In this document: positions 46,102-57,119 of the stretch, piece after piece
Layout of the letters: every line of letters starts with the position of its first letter
Numbering within the stretch: position 1 is the stretch's first letter
Origin: Lotus japonicus
Taxonomy: Eukaryota > Streptophyta > Magnoliopsida > Fabales > Fabaceae
Assembly: GCF_012489685.1 (NCBI RefSeq)
Contig: NC_080043.1
Coordinates: 16,672,223-16,736,222 of the forward strand
Reading direction: 5' to 3'
DNA: 64,000 nucleotides
Made by a program: the position numbers and the translations under genes
Notes under the pieces: generated by a model
The model's input: only the letters and a program-made list of their open reading frames with translations
Databases searched by the model: none
Told to the model about the DNA's origin: nothing

Positions 46102-49100
46102 TTCGAGCTTGGCTTGGATTTCGGCTTACGCAGCCGAAAATAGGATGAAAACGGCTCTAGAGGCCGACAAAATGGCTAAAAGTATGGCCGTTAAAGAAGG
46201 AAAGTTTCAAGTTATAGTTTCACCTGTCGAGATGCTGTCTCGGAATGAAGAAGACAACGCATGTGGAAACGAGCTAGGCAAAGAGGCTAAAGAAGACATG
46301 TGCGACTCGAGGTTGGATTGCATTTATGATGATGGCCCGTTGGGGTTCGAAAAACCTTTAGTGGACGCCACGAAAATGGAGGCTCAGGACCCTTTGGAGG
46401 AAGTAGATTTGGGAGATGGCTCAAAGAAAATGCCAACCTATATAAGTTCCTTGATCGACCCGGAGCTTAAAGGCAGGATGATCGAGTTGTTAAAAGAATT
46501 CAGAGATTGTTTTGCCTGGGACTACGATGAGATGCCCGGTTTGAGTCGAAACTTGGTGGAATTACAACTGCCAATCAAAGAGGACAGAAAACCAGTAAAG
46601 CAGCTGCCCAGGAGATTCCACCCAGACGTTCTAGTAAAGATCAAGGAAGAGATCGAGAGATTGCTGCGGTGCAAGTTTATCAGAGCGGCCAAATATGTTG
46701 AATGGCTAGCCAATGTAGTCCCAGTAATCAAGAAGAATGGTAAGATGAGGGTCTGCATAGACTTTCGAGATCTGAATGCTGCCACACCCAAGGATGAGTA
46801 TCACATGCCCATAGCTGAAATGATGGTAGATTCAGCAGCAGACCATGAATACTTAAGCCTTCTAGATGGATATTCTGGCTACAACCAGATTTTTATTGCC
46901 AAGGAGGATGTGTCGAAAACAGCATTTCGATGTCCTGGTGCCTTAGGGACATATGAGTGGGTGGTCATGCCATTTGGTTTGAAAAACGCTGGTGCGACCT
47001 ACCAGAGGGTAATGAATACTATTTTTCATGACTTTATTGAAACTTTTATGCAGGTTTACATTGATGGCATAGTGGTCAAGTCCCCCTCTAGGGATGAACA
47101 CTTGTCACACTTAAGGAAGTCATTCGAAAGAATGAGGATACATGGCCTAAAAATGAACCCTCTTAAATGTGCATTTGGTGTAATTGCAGGTGACTTTTTG
47201 GGTTTTGTGGTACACAAGAAAGACATCGAAATCAACAAGAACAAGGCCAAAGCCATTCTTGACACAAGTCCGCCAACTAGCAAGAAGCAGCTGCAGTCGC
47301 TTTTGGGCAAAGTCAATTTCCTCAGAAGGTTTATTGCTAACCTTAGTGATAAAACTAAGCCGTTCTCATCCCTTCTTCGACTGAAGAGAGAAGACACTTT
47401 TCGCTGGGAAGCAGAGCACCAAAAAGCATTTGATGAGTTAAAAACCTATTTGGCAAACCCTCCTGTGATGATTCCTCCCATAAAAGGGAAGCCAATGAGG
47501 TTATATATCTCAGCTACAGATGAAACCATTGGCAGCTTGTTGGCACAAGAAGACGAAGATGGCATCGAAAGAGCCATATTTTATTTAAGTCGTGTGTTAA
47601 ACGATGCTGAAACTCGATACACCATGATCGAGAAGCTGTGTTTGTGTTTATACTTTTCTTGTACCAAGCTGAAATATTATATAAAGCCAATTGATGTAAT
47701 GGTTTTTTCTCACTTTGATATAATAAAGCACATGTTATCCAAGCCTATTTTACATAGTCGAATTGGTAAATGGTCTTTAGCATTAACCGAATATTCACTT
47801 ACTTATGCCCCTTTAAAGGCAATTAAGGGGCAAGCAGTAGCTGATTTCCTGGCAGATCACACTTTGCCTGAAGAGATAGCTTATGTAGGATTACAACCAT
47901 GGAAGTTGTTTTTCGACGGCTCAAGCCATAGGGAAGGATCAGGAATTGGTATGTTGATAGTGTCTCCGCAAGGCATCCCAACTAAGTTCATGTTTCGGAT
48001 GCGGGAAAGCTGCTCCAATAACGAAGCTGAATATGAGGCTTTAGTCTCAGGCCTCGAAGTATTGTTGGCCTTGGGAGCAAAGAACGTCGAAATTAAAGGT
48101 GATTCGGAATTGGTTGTGAAGCAACTCACTAAGGAATATAAGTGCGTAAGTGAGAATTTGGCGAAATACTACGTAAAGGCCATGAGTTTACTGGCCAATT
48201 TCGACCAAGCAGGAATTAGCTACATACCTAGGCTAAGCAATCAAGAAGCTAATGAGTTAGCACAAATCGCTTCTGGGTACATGATAGATAAATTAAAATT
48301 GCAAGAGTTAATTAGGATTAAGGAAAAATTTAGTCCTCTGGATCTCGACGTTATGGCCTTCGATAACCTTACCCCTAATGATTGGAGAAATCCAATAGAC
48401 GAATACTTGCAGAATCCTGTAGGGTCAACCGACAGGAAAGTCAAGTATAGGGCTCTAATTTATACCATCATAGGTAATGAATTGTTCAAAAAGAATGTCG
48501 ACGGCACGTTGTTGAAATGCTTGAACGAGGACGACGCTTTCATAGCTGTATCAGCCGCTCACGACGGCCTATGCGGCGCTCACCAAGCAGGGGCAAAGAT
48601 GAAATGGATGCTATTTAGGCAAGGGATGTATTGGCCAACTATCATGAAGGATTGCATCGAATATGCAAGAGGCTATCAAGATTGTCAGAAACACTCAGGA
48701 ATCCAACACGTGTCAGCCAGCGAATTACATTCTATTATCAAGCCATGACCCTTTAGGGGATGGGCAATAAATTTAATTGGCGAGATTCACCCGGCTTCAT
48801 CAAGGCAGCACAGGTATATTATTGTAGCAATTGACTATTTCACTAAATGGGTCGAAGCCATTCCACTACAGAGCGTGACACAAGAAACGGTGATCGAATT
48901 CATACAAAATCACATTGTGTATCGTTTTGGATTGCCGGAGTCACTCACAACTGACCAAGGTACAGTGTTCGTAGGACGAAAAGTGGTAGCCTTCGCCGAA
49001 TCTTGGGGCATAAAACTTCTAACCTCGACCCCCTACTATGCGTAGGCAAACGGCCAAGTAGAGGCTGCCAATAAAACTCTAATAAGCTTGATTAAAAAGC

Positions 49101-49645
49101 ACGTGGGTCGAAAACCAAAAAGCTAGCATGAGTCTTTAAGCCAAATCCTTTGGGCTTACAGAAATTCACCAAGGGAGGCGACGGGAACAACACCTTTTCG
49201 TTTGGCCTATGGCCAAGAAGCCGTGCTACCCGCAGAAGTATATTTGCAATCGTGCAGAATACAAAGACAAGAAGAAATTCCAAGTGAAGTTTACTGGAAC
49301 ATGATGCTAGACGAATTAGTAAATCTCGACGAAGAAAGGATCTTGGCACTAGACGTCTTAATGAGGCAAAAGGATCGCATAGCTAAAGCATACAACAAGA
49401 AGGTTAGAAATCGATCTTTTGTCACAGGAGACTACGTATGGAAGGTTATTCTCCCAATGGATAAGAAAGATAGGGCCTACGAAAAATGGGCCCCCAATTG
49501 GGAAGGGCCATTTAAAGTCGAGAAAACGCTACCTAATAACGCCTACGTGATTAAAGAATTAAGCAATCAACGACAATGCGTTACAATAAATGGCAAGTAC
49601 TTAAAAGCATATAAGCCAATGCTGCATGAAATCAAAATCGAATAA
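46091..49645 (+). pseudogene. Ty3 pol frame: RT, two RNase H domains, integrase
   Basis: The frame begins at ATG-ATG (46091/46094), overlapping the gag-pro stop by 11 nt in the +1 frame. RT: VIKKNGKMRVCIDFRDLN, LLDGYSGYNQI, FGLKNAGATYQ. The catalytic YxDD box reads YIDG (47057-47068), so the last Asp is lost. Classical RNase H at about 47420-47860 (LYISATDETIGSLLAQEDED, KLKYYI). A second RNase H at about 47900-48270 (FFDGSSHREGSGIGMLIVSP, NNEAEYEAL, GDSELVVKQL). Zinc finger H-H-C-C at about 48555-48690. Integrase core Asp (AIDYFTKWVEA), Asp (TTDQGTVF) and Glu (ANGQVEAANKTL) are present. Three in-frame stops break the integrase: TGA 48746-48748, TAG 49043-49045 and TAG 49124-49126. The C-terminal part (49202-49645) is open. 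Confidence 0.88.
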
Positions 49646-49736
49646 AAGATAAGTGTCGAAATTGCCAAATTGGAAATGTTTCATTAATCGAGACGAACAT
49701 TACAGATATGGCAAGATACAAAAAGAATTAAAAAGT

Positions 49737-50140
49737 CTAGAACGGAAGGCTAGATTTATATCCGTCATATCTAGCTTGCATGGGTTCCAGTCGATCCACC
49801 AGCGCCGCCATCTGGCCCTCAAGTCGAGCCTCCTTTTGACGAGCAGCTAGGTCTTCGAGAGAGACCGCAGATATCTCGACGGTTAATCGAACGAGACCTT
49901 CCGGGTCTTGTTGGCCCAATGAGGCTCCCGGAATTCTTCAAACAGAGGCTTAGCCTCCAAAAGTAACCCCTGGAACTCCTGAAGAGGGATTCTAACGCGT
50001 GCAACGATAGGCCTTTGGAGTAGTTGATCGATGAGCCCTAAAAGTTCATCGAGGCGGGAAGAAGATTCATACAAGCTTTGAAAGAGGTTATGCTGAAAGG
50101 CCATGTCTCTGATACGTTGGAGGATAAGTTTGCTAGCCAT
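49737..50140 (-). pseudogene. Second antisense ORF of the Ty3 element (about 134 aa, frameshifted)
   Basis: The ATG at 50140 opens MASKLILQRIRDMAFQHNLF, then LRRPIVARVRIPLQEFQG-like leucine-rich helical sequence, ending at 49883 in frame. A second frame (from about 49920: GQQDPEGLVRLTVEISAVSL, LEDLAARQKEARLEGQM) continues the helical pattern to the stop at 49737. The total of 404 nt is one short of a multiple of three, consistent with a 1-nt deletion near 49915. A TATA box lies about 90 bp upstream. No family is recognised; the sequence predicts coiled-coil helices. Confidence 0.55.
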
Positions 50141-50227
50141 AATCAGAAACGAAGATGGTAGTAGCAGGAAGAAGATGAGAATGGAGAAAGGAGAAGTTAC
50201 TGATGAAAAAAAGGTAAAAAACGGCTT

Positions 50228-50235
50228 TATTTATA
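50228..50235 (-). promoter_or_regulatory. TATA box for the second antisense ORF
   Basis: TATAAATA on the minus strand (CTATTATAAATAAAGCC), about 88-95 nt upstream of the ATG at 50140. Confidence 0.5.
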
Positions 50236-50666
50236 ATAGGAATGTAACAAAGAGCCGCATTTATGCATGACATGCAGTTGCCAAAGCGTTAACCAAACAT
50301 GGTAGGCCACGTCGGCCACCACCGAGAGTGGAGGAAGTTCTTCAGTCGTTGAACACAAACTTGGTAAAAGAGCATCATAAATTACCCTACTTTCCAAGAA
50401 GTTGATTAATGGTTTGGAAGATGGAAAGTTAGATTGCATGCCAAGCTAAATGATACGAAATTCAGAAATACTACGCAGGAAATATTTTAACAAGGTAATG
50501 AGTAATTGACAATAAAAATTCAATCAGAAGGTAAGTCATGTCGATATCTTCAATATGAAATCCATTGCCAAACAAAGTCATAAGGGTTGGGAGCATTACA
50601 ATATTGGCAGCAAAGGCCATACAAACACATGGCCATTACAAAAACAATGAATAAGAAATGTGAGTC

Positions 50667-53600
50667 CTAAATCCTCGACTTGAAAGCTTCCAGTTGAACC
50701 CCAGCAGCAGCAATCCTGGCATCCAAGCTTTGCTTCACACTTTGCTCCGCTGCAACCTCCTTGGAGAGTTGAGATGTCGACAACATCACATTTGCACACT
50801 CAGCAGCTAGAGTGTTCAGCCGGGAATTCACAACCGGACCCCCTTCAATCAGCGTTGCCTTCTCCTTCTCAAGCCTTGCCATTTCCCTTTGAAGCTCATC
50901 CAGTCGAGCATCAACACTTGACAACTCAGCCGCTATAAGAGTCTTCCTAGCAGTCAGCTTGAGAATCTCATCTTTTGCAGGCAAGAGCCCATTGGTGTTA
51001 GAAGCCACTTGTTCCTTCTTGGTCTTGATGAGCTTCTCCACAGTATTAGCCTTGTCAAGTGTGGCCAAAAGGTCAACCAAGAAAGTCTGAAGCTCAACAA
51101 GAGCATCTGCCTGAACTTGGTCAAGACGTTGGTTCAACAGGAAAGTAAGCATCTCTTTGACATCAAAGCCTGGTTGAGGGTTGGCCCGGACACTGTCAAT
51201 GAAACCTTCGTCGAAGATCAACCCCTTCAGTTTACTTAAAGCTTCTTCAATCTGGCCAGCATTAACTACCCCGCTAGATTGAGCAGTCTCAGTAGTTTCA
51301 GGTTGACGTGGCGGAGAATCGAGATCCAGAGTGCCATCAAAGAAGCTCTGAAAAATGGTGAGTGGATCTTCAACCAAAAGAGCATTAAGCTTCTCACTGG
51401 AAGTGTGGGAAGAAGCGACTGTCTTGGAAGAAACTGAGCCTTCTTTGGCATGAGGAGAAAGCAAAGTAACCCTAGCATGTCGTTGAAGCTGCTGGGGAGA
51501 AGGTTCAGATTGCGTTCAGGCCAGAACATCAGCCTTTGGAGGAGGCATAACACCAATCACTTAATCAGGCTGAATGATTGGGGTCACTTGACCTTCGCCA
51601 CTCTGAACCTCGACATGTGGCGCACTTTCTTCACGAACAAGGGAAGACACGTTCTGAGTATCCTGCGGAGGAAAATTAGAAAGATTATCTCGACATTCTT
51701 TAGTATAATAAGGTTCGCAACCAGGATGCTGCCAAGCGATTGGCTTCGAGTTAAAATAGAATGTCAACTGGTCCCACACAGGGTCCAACTCATTAGAGTC
51801 TAAACTCGAGCTCGAGGAGTCCAAACTGCTCAAAGAGCTAGATAGAACAATTGGTGGAGAATTAGAAGAAAACCATGTGGCTCGAGGCACAGCCATTTTA
51901 GACATGTCAACCCTCTGAAGAATAAAAGTGGAAATAGATGAGAAGGAAGAAAGGAAAACAAATCAAGATAAGATGTGAATCACAATGATTTACCTTAGGA
52001 GCAGGTTCTTTGAGAGGACTGGAACTCGTCGAACTCTTGGAGTGGCGAGAAGAGGAGCTGCCAGACTTATGACTAGACTTCTTCCTGGAGGTCTTCTTGG
52101 CCGAAGCCATCTCGACAGGAACAGGTGTAGTATCTTGAAGAAGAGGGCTGGAAGCCTGTTGATAACCACCTTGTTCATCGCCTTGCTGGATTTCTTCATG
52201 TTGGCTAGCTGACTTGGCCGGGGAAGGATTGCTCACAGCAGACCCACCAGCACCTTTGGCCCTTTTCTGGCTTGCAGAAGTGGTGGGCGTGGCCCCTCGC
52301 TTTCGACTCTAAAATAAAAAGCAAAGTTCACAAAAGAGTATATATCGAAGAGAGATTGAAGCTCCACAGTTAGATATTACCTTGGGCATTTTGAGCTTAT
52401 CAGCCAGACTAACATCATCATCATCATCCTCAATCTCGATAGTAGCAGAAGTCACTCGGGGAGAAGCTTGAGGAGTTGGTCGAGGAATTGGCTCAGCTGC
52501 AAAAGAAAAGCAAAGAAAAGTTAAGCCATAAATATCGCAAAGATGCCAGGTCGAAATGATTACCTTCACCAATAAGCGTTCTTATCGATATGTGGTTGAA
52601 GATTTCGACCGGCACATGAAAATGAAAATTCCATAAGTAACACTTAGTCCAGGTCACCCGCTTCCGAGGAGGCAATGCGCTATGGTAAAAGTTCTTGATA
52701 CTCACGTGGTCAACCCATTTAGGAAGGACCACTGGGAAGGCCAAAGCATACTTACAAGTAGGCAATGGTGGGAATTTAAAGCCTGTTTTTCGAGTAATGA
52801 AAGAAATACCATCCTCACTAGAAGGAATGACCAATCGAGTTTTCTTGGCTTTAGATTCCCACATTTGCCTTAAAACTTGAGCTGCTTTGGCAACAGTCTC
52901 TTGAAGTCGAGGACCCGGAAAGTATACTACACCGAAAAATTGTTGGAAGGCGTTGATCTCAGACGTATGCATACCTTTGGTCTTCTTAGGAGCTTGTTTC
53001 TGCAAAAGAAAAACATTCGTTATACGCTGGAAACAATCTTCAATCGGCATCGAAATGTCGCTCCAATAAGCAGACCACCAAGCTTTAAACGCCTTGGTGA
53101 CATAAAAGGATGAAGCAAAGTTAAAAGGGCTGAGGCCAATCAGCTCCTCATTGTAGTAGTTAATAGTAGTGTCGAAAGCACTACGTCTGGTGATGGCGCC
53201 AGGATAAAGGACAAGAGATTGGTCGAACAATGTGTTAGGAAAATCTTGACTCAGCCCAAATTGTCGAGAAACAAGCTGAGGATTATAGCCGCACAAAGTG
53301 AAATCATTGCTGCCAAAATTTATAGTCAGCACCCTAGGGGATAGTATGGTCTGCCAGAGTTCGATTTGGTGTTGAGAGAGGTCCTCTGAGCCAGGAAGAT
53401 TGGGGTAAGAATTCTTTAGCCACCGAGGGCCATAGGAAGGTTTGCTATATGGTGCAAAACTAGAACGAAAGCGCTTCAGTTCAAAGAACATGGTGAAGTA
53501 CTTCTTGAAATCAGCTTCAAAAGTAGAAGCATCATAAGGAGGAGTTAGGGTTTCAAGCCTGTGAGCATCGATCCTTGTGTTGGACACCACGGAGGGAGGC

Positions 53601-54582
53601 TTCTTGGCTGGAAGAAACGACTCGAAAACCGCATTCAGCCAAAGCTGAAGCAACCATAATGGACCGACCGCGTTAAGAGACGCAACTTTAGGATCTCGAA
53701 TATCGGCTATCGCTTCATTTATCATCTGATAAAGATTATCAAGCACCAGTCTGGCCATAGCAATTTTTCGACCCTCATGTAACAAGTTGGCCAAAGGAAG
53801 AAGTTTGGCTAGAATCCTCAGAGACTTGGTACAGAATACGTAGGCAGAAAGCCAATACAAGAGAAACGCGACATGCTCAGCATCAGAAACTTCACCGTCT
53901 TCGACGTAGTGGTCTTTATGAATTTACTGAAAGCTAAGTTGTCTGTCGAAATGGCGATGGGTTTTGTTGGGGCAGCAGAGGAATGATAATCATCACCCAC
54001 AACCCACAGGCCAGTAATGGAAGCAACGTCAAGAAGAGTGGGAGTAATCATGCCAAAAGGAACATGAAAGCTGTTGGTGGACCTTTCCCAAAAGAAAAGT
54101 GAACTCAAGAGCATGGCAGGATTATAAGAGATCGGCGACCTCGACAACTGAATGAGGTCGAAAATTCCAGTGACTTTCTAGTGCCCAGACTTACTGGCTT
54201 CCACCCTGTCGAGCCATTTCAAATAGGCTCCATCGCCAGCAGTTGGATTGGGCGGGGCAGACCTAAAAGCCCTCTTGGGATCCTTCAGAAAGGGCAAACA
54301 GTAGGAAGGTCGAAATGCAAGAATAAGCTCTTCCCCACGAATACTAGGGTGAAACTGTTCGTATCCATCAGGGAGACTAGTAGGCCTATCCTTCTTCGCC
54401 TTCTTCAAAGGACCTAATATGGCACGAAGGGTACCATTAACAGAGATAGGGATAAGTACCTGAGATTTCCAGATAGCCCTCTTCTCCGCCTCATACGGTG
54501 GGTCTGGAATAGGAACCTGTTTGGCTTCGTTCATCTCGAAAGCAGCAGCCAATGGAATGACATTGTCGGAGTCGGAAGCCAT
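50667..54582 (-). pseudogene. Antisense four-exon gene: plant mobile domain (PMD) plus coiled coil, carried by the Ty3 element
   Basis: Start ATG 54582-54580 (MASDSDNVIPLAAAF). Exons on the minus strand: 54582-52564, 52496-52381, 52308-51994, 51914-50667; all three introns have GT...AG ends and the exon phases join in frame. Exon 1 encodes a PMD-like region (PISYNPAMLLSSLFFWE, SFHVPFGMITPTLLDVASIT), followed by LYWLSAYVF, SLRILAKLLPLANLL and AVGPLWLLQLWL. Exons 2-3 are acidic then Ser/Lys-rich (EIEDDDDDVSLADKL, KKTSRKKSSHKSGSSSSRHS), possibly nuclear-targeting. Exon 4 ends in a coiled coil (LDELQREMARLEKEKATL). Full length would be about 1,232 aa. Breaks: TAG 54180-54178, a 1-nt deletion near 53905-53917, TAA 51563-51561, TGA 51518-51516. 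PMD proteins occur both as host genes (MAIN/MAIL) and within retrotransposons (family knowledge). Its role in the element is unknown. Confidence 0.78.
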
Positions 54583-54717
54583 GGAAGCAGTCAGAAAATG
54601 CACCAGAGAGAAAAAGGAAGAAGCAGGAACCGGTTGATTGAAGATAATCGCAGGCAAAACCAGATGGAACTTAAATGATTCAGAAGACGTAAAGCTTGCA
54701 AAGAAGCAATAATGGCG

Positions 54718-54725
54718 TATTTATA
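54718..54725 (-). promoter_or_regulatory. TATA box for the antisense PMD gene
   Basis: TATAAATA on the minus strand (GCCTATAAATACGCC), 136 nt upstream of the ATG at 54582. This is inside the element, about 340 bp from the 3' LTR, so transcription would run against the element's own genes. Confidence 0.55.
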
Positions 54726-55063
54726 GGCAAATGAAGAAACGGACGCGAAGCCGAATTACGTAATGGTGCATAAAAATTTGAAATCCAACGGTTATTTTAT
54801 AATATATAACCGCAGAACCCTAACATGCAGGCTAAAAAGGAGCCATGATTACCCTAGGGTAGAGACGACATATTGGACAGACGAAGTCAGACGCTAGAGC
54901 TTCTGATTGGAGTAAGAGTCAGGCGCTAAGATTGCTGATTGGACATGAAGTCAGAAAGGCAGGGGTGGTGAGCAACCATCAGTTTCGTTCGAAATTCACA
55001 ATCAAAAAATGCTTGATCCCTCCAAGGCCTGGTAGTCGAGAATCAACATTTTTGGGGGGCATC

Positions 55064-55826
55064 TGTTGGCCCAAAATGTTTGGCCCAAAACGCAACAACT
55101 TTGGCCCAAAGCGCATGGGGCAGTCGAGTATGGAGCAAGGGAATTACGAAGAAACGCCAAGTTAGAGGAGTAGTCGAATTCGACAAAAGAACATTGGCAA
55201 CCGCTGCTACAATGATCGAGTACGTGGCCAATAAACAGTTAAGCAGTTGAGGAACACGATCTCCACCACCACGCATGGAACTTCCGGGACAAGCATCAGA
55301 TCGTGGGGGGAAACCAGACCCACTAACCCATCCATCGAGGAAGAAAACTGCCAAGGGCACGCGGGACATGAAGCTCTATAAATAGGAGAATCCAATTCAG
55401 AAAAGGGGTTCCCAACTCAGCTCTAAAAATTCACTAAAAAGCTCTCATGTCCGCATCAAAGAGACTCAACGAGCCTAACGTGATCATGGAGGAGTATGTT
55501 GCCGAACCAGCACTTTACGATTCCTGCACTTAGATTTTCGAAGTTGTTGTTGTTACTGCTTTTGTTAGATTGGTTGTCGAATTTATAAGTTTGGGTTTGT
55601 GTAAAGCTTTGAATTAATGAATCTTACTTTCAAGCACGATTGATTGTTTTGCATTTTGTTTTCGAATCTTCATTTCTTTTTATCTTTTGACACACGGTTG
55701 TCGAAAACCCAATTTCACACGCGCTTTGGCAAGACGTTTTCCCAAAAGAACCCTTAATTCGCAAACTCTTAAACTTTTTCCAATCGAACTTGGAAGATGT
55801 TTGTTTACCAAATATCACGGTAAACA
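55064..55826 (+). repeat. 3' LTR of the Ty3 element (763 bp)
   Basis: It differs from the 5' LTR by a single 53-bp deletion (between CTACAA repeats, at 55210) and roughly a dozen scattered base changes, for example AGAAGAGTAG to AGAGGAGTAG. The TATA box CTATAAATAGG is kept at about 55376-55386. Confidence 0.92.
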
Positions 55827-57119
55827 CATGTTCATCAATAACTTTGCTAAAATAATTCCTTGAAGATATTCCAAACATATATATATATATCTTCCCACAT
55901 TACCATATATAATACAATGCTCCTATTCATCAATAAAATACAATTTTATAAGTTTAGGATCTCTTAACAACTTTGAAATTGTATTTTGTGAGAATTTTAG
56001 ACCGAACACTTCTTATCAACTTCCATGGATTATATACTTGCCTCATAAAGCAACCAACTAGGTTTTAGTGAATTCCCTCGACAAGGAATTTGTTTTTTTC
56101 AAAAGTTGATCAAAAGTGTTAAATCTAAAAATTTAGCAATTGTAATTTGAAGTTATTAATAGATTCCCAAGATATGACAAGTATGTTATTGGTTAAACAA
56201 TCTACATTGTGTTATATATATTGGTACTAGAACACCAATATGTAAAGAATATCCCTCAAACTCTAAAATATCCTAATAATTAAATATGAAGATTTTAGAA
56301 TTTATGAGAAAAGGAAAAAAATCATGATAATTATAAATGTTTTAAAAACTGGAATATTCACTAAATCGGTGAATGTACTTTTAACTTGTTTACGATTGAT
56401 TGAACTAGTAATAATTATATTTTTATTACAACAAAAGATTAATTTATTGATATGAATAATCATGAGAGCAAAGGTTTCCCATGAGGAAAAAAACAAAAAC
56501 AGCCACACCCACCATGATTCCCATATAATTAGATCACTCAGATACAGGACATTTGAACCCAAAAAAACCTCCCCAGAGTAATTTTTTATGACATAAATCT
56601 TAATAAATTAAATTAAGTGAAATTAAAATTATTAGTTCATATTACATATTTTATTTATCTTATAAGATAAAAAAAATTAATAGAAAAAAAAACAAGTATG
56701 TAAGTTTTTTTTTGTACATCGAAAAGATAAATTACACCCGCCGAGAATTGATCTCTATACCTCCCCTACCTAACTCATATGTCCTCCAACTCATAGCACT
56801 TGAGCTATGCTACAGAGACAGTATTTAGGTCTTCTAAAGTGACATTAGATGTTTCTTTAAATAAAATAAAGTTTATTATATTTAAATGTAAAGTATAAAA
56901 ATTGAATAGTTAAATATGGTCTTGTCCAATTTTCACCGACATAATTATATATTCATCTTCCATAAATCACTGCAAAGTACTAACTTTTCATTCTAGTTTT
57001 AATAAGATTGATGGTTTCAAAAAAAAAAGATTGATGATTTAATTTGCGAAAGAATTCATTTTCATCGTTTAATTTTAGATAAATGTTGGAAAAGACTCTT
57101 ACTAACACTTTCTTTTTTA
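55827..57119. other. AT-rich intergenic DNA
   Basis: No gene was recognised. An (AT)n run lies at 55880-55892. One SINE (56705-56815) is listed separately. Confidence 0.45.
56705..56815 (-). mobile_element. tRNA-derived SINE
   Basis: Minus strand: TAGCTCAAGTGCTATGAGTT, GGACATATGAGTTAGGTAGG and a tail GATGTACAAAAAAAAACTTA. It belongs to the same family as 20424-20535; the box B region (GAGATCAATTCTCG) is diverged. Confidence 0.65.

Larger units (their letters stand above)
41464..55826 (+). mobile_element. Full-length Ty3/gypsy element, dual RNase H (Tat-type), 14,363 bp
   Basis: Two direct LTRs (41464-42279 and 55064-55826) enclose gag-pro, pol and an antisense gene region. The pol order is protease, RT, classical RNase H, a second (archaeal-type, RVT_3) RNase H, zinc finger and integrase. 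The second RNase H marks the Tat lineage (Ogre/Retand/Grande group; family knowledge). A purine tract (TTTTTGGGGGGC) precedes the 3' LTR and a candidate primer site (TTGGCACACCTGGTGGGACC) follows the 5' LTR; I cannot assign the tRNA. The outer flanks do not give a clean TSD: ACATG occurs at 41461-41465 and 55826-55830 but overlaps the LTR ends. The copy is inactive because of several stops and an RT mutation. Confidence 0.92.
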
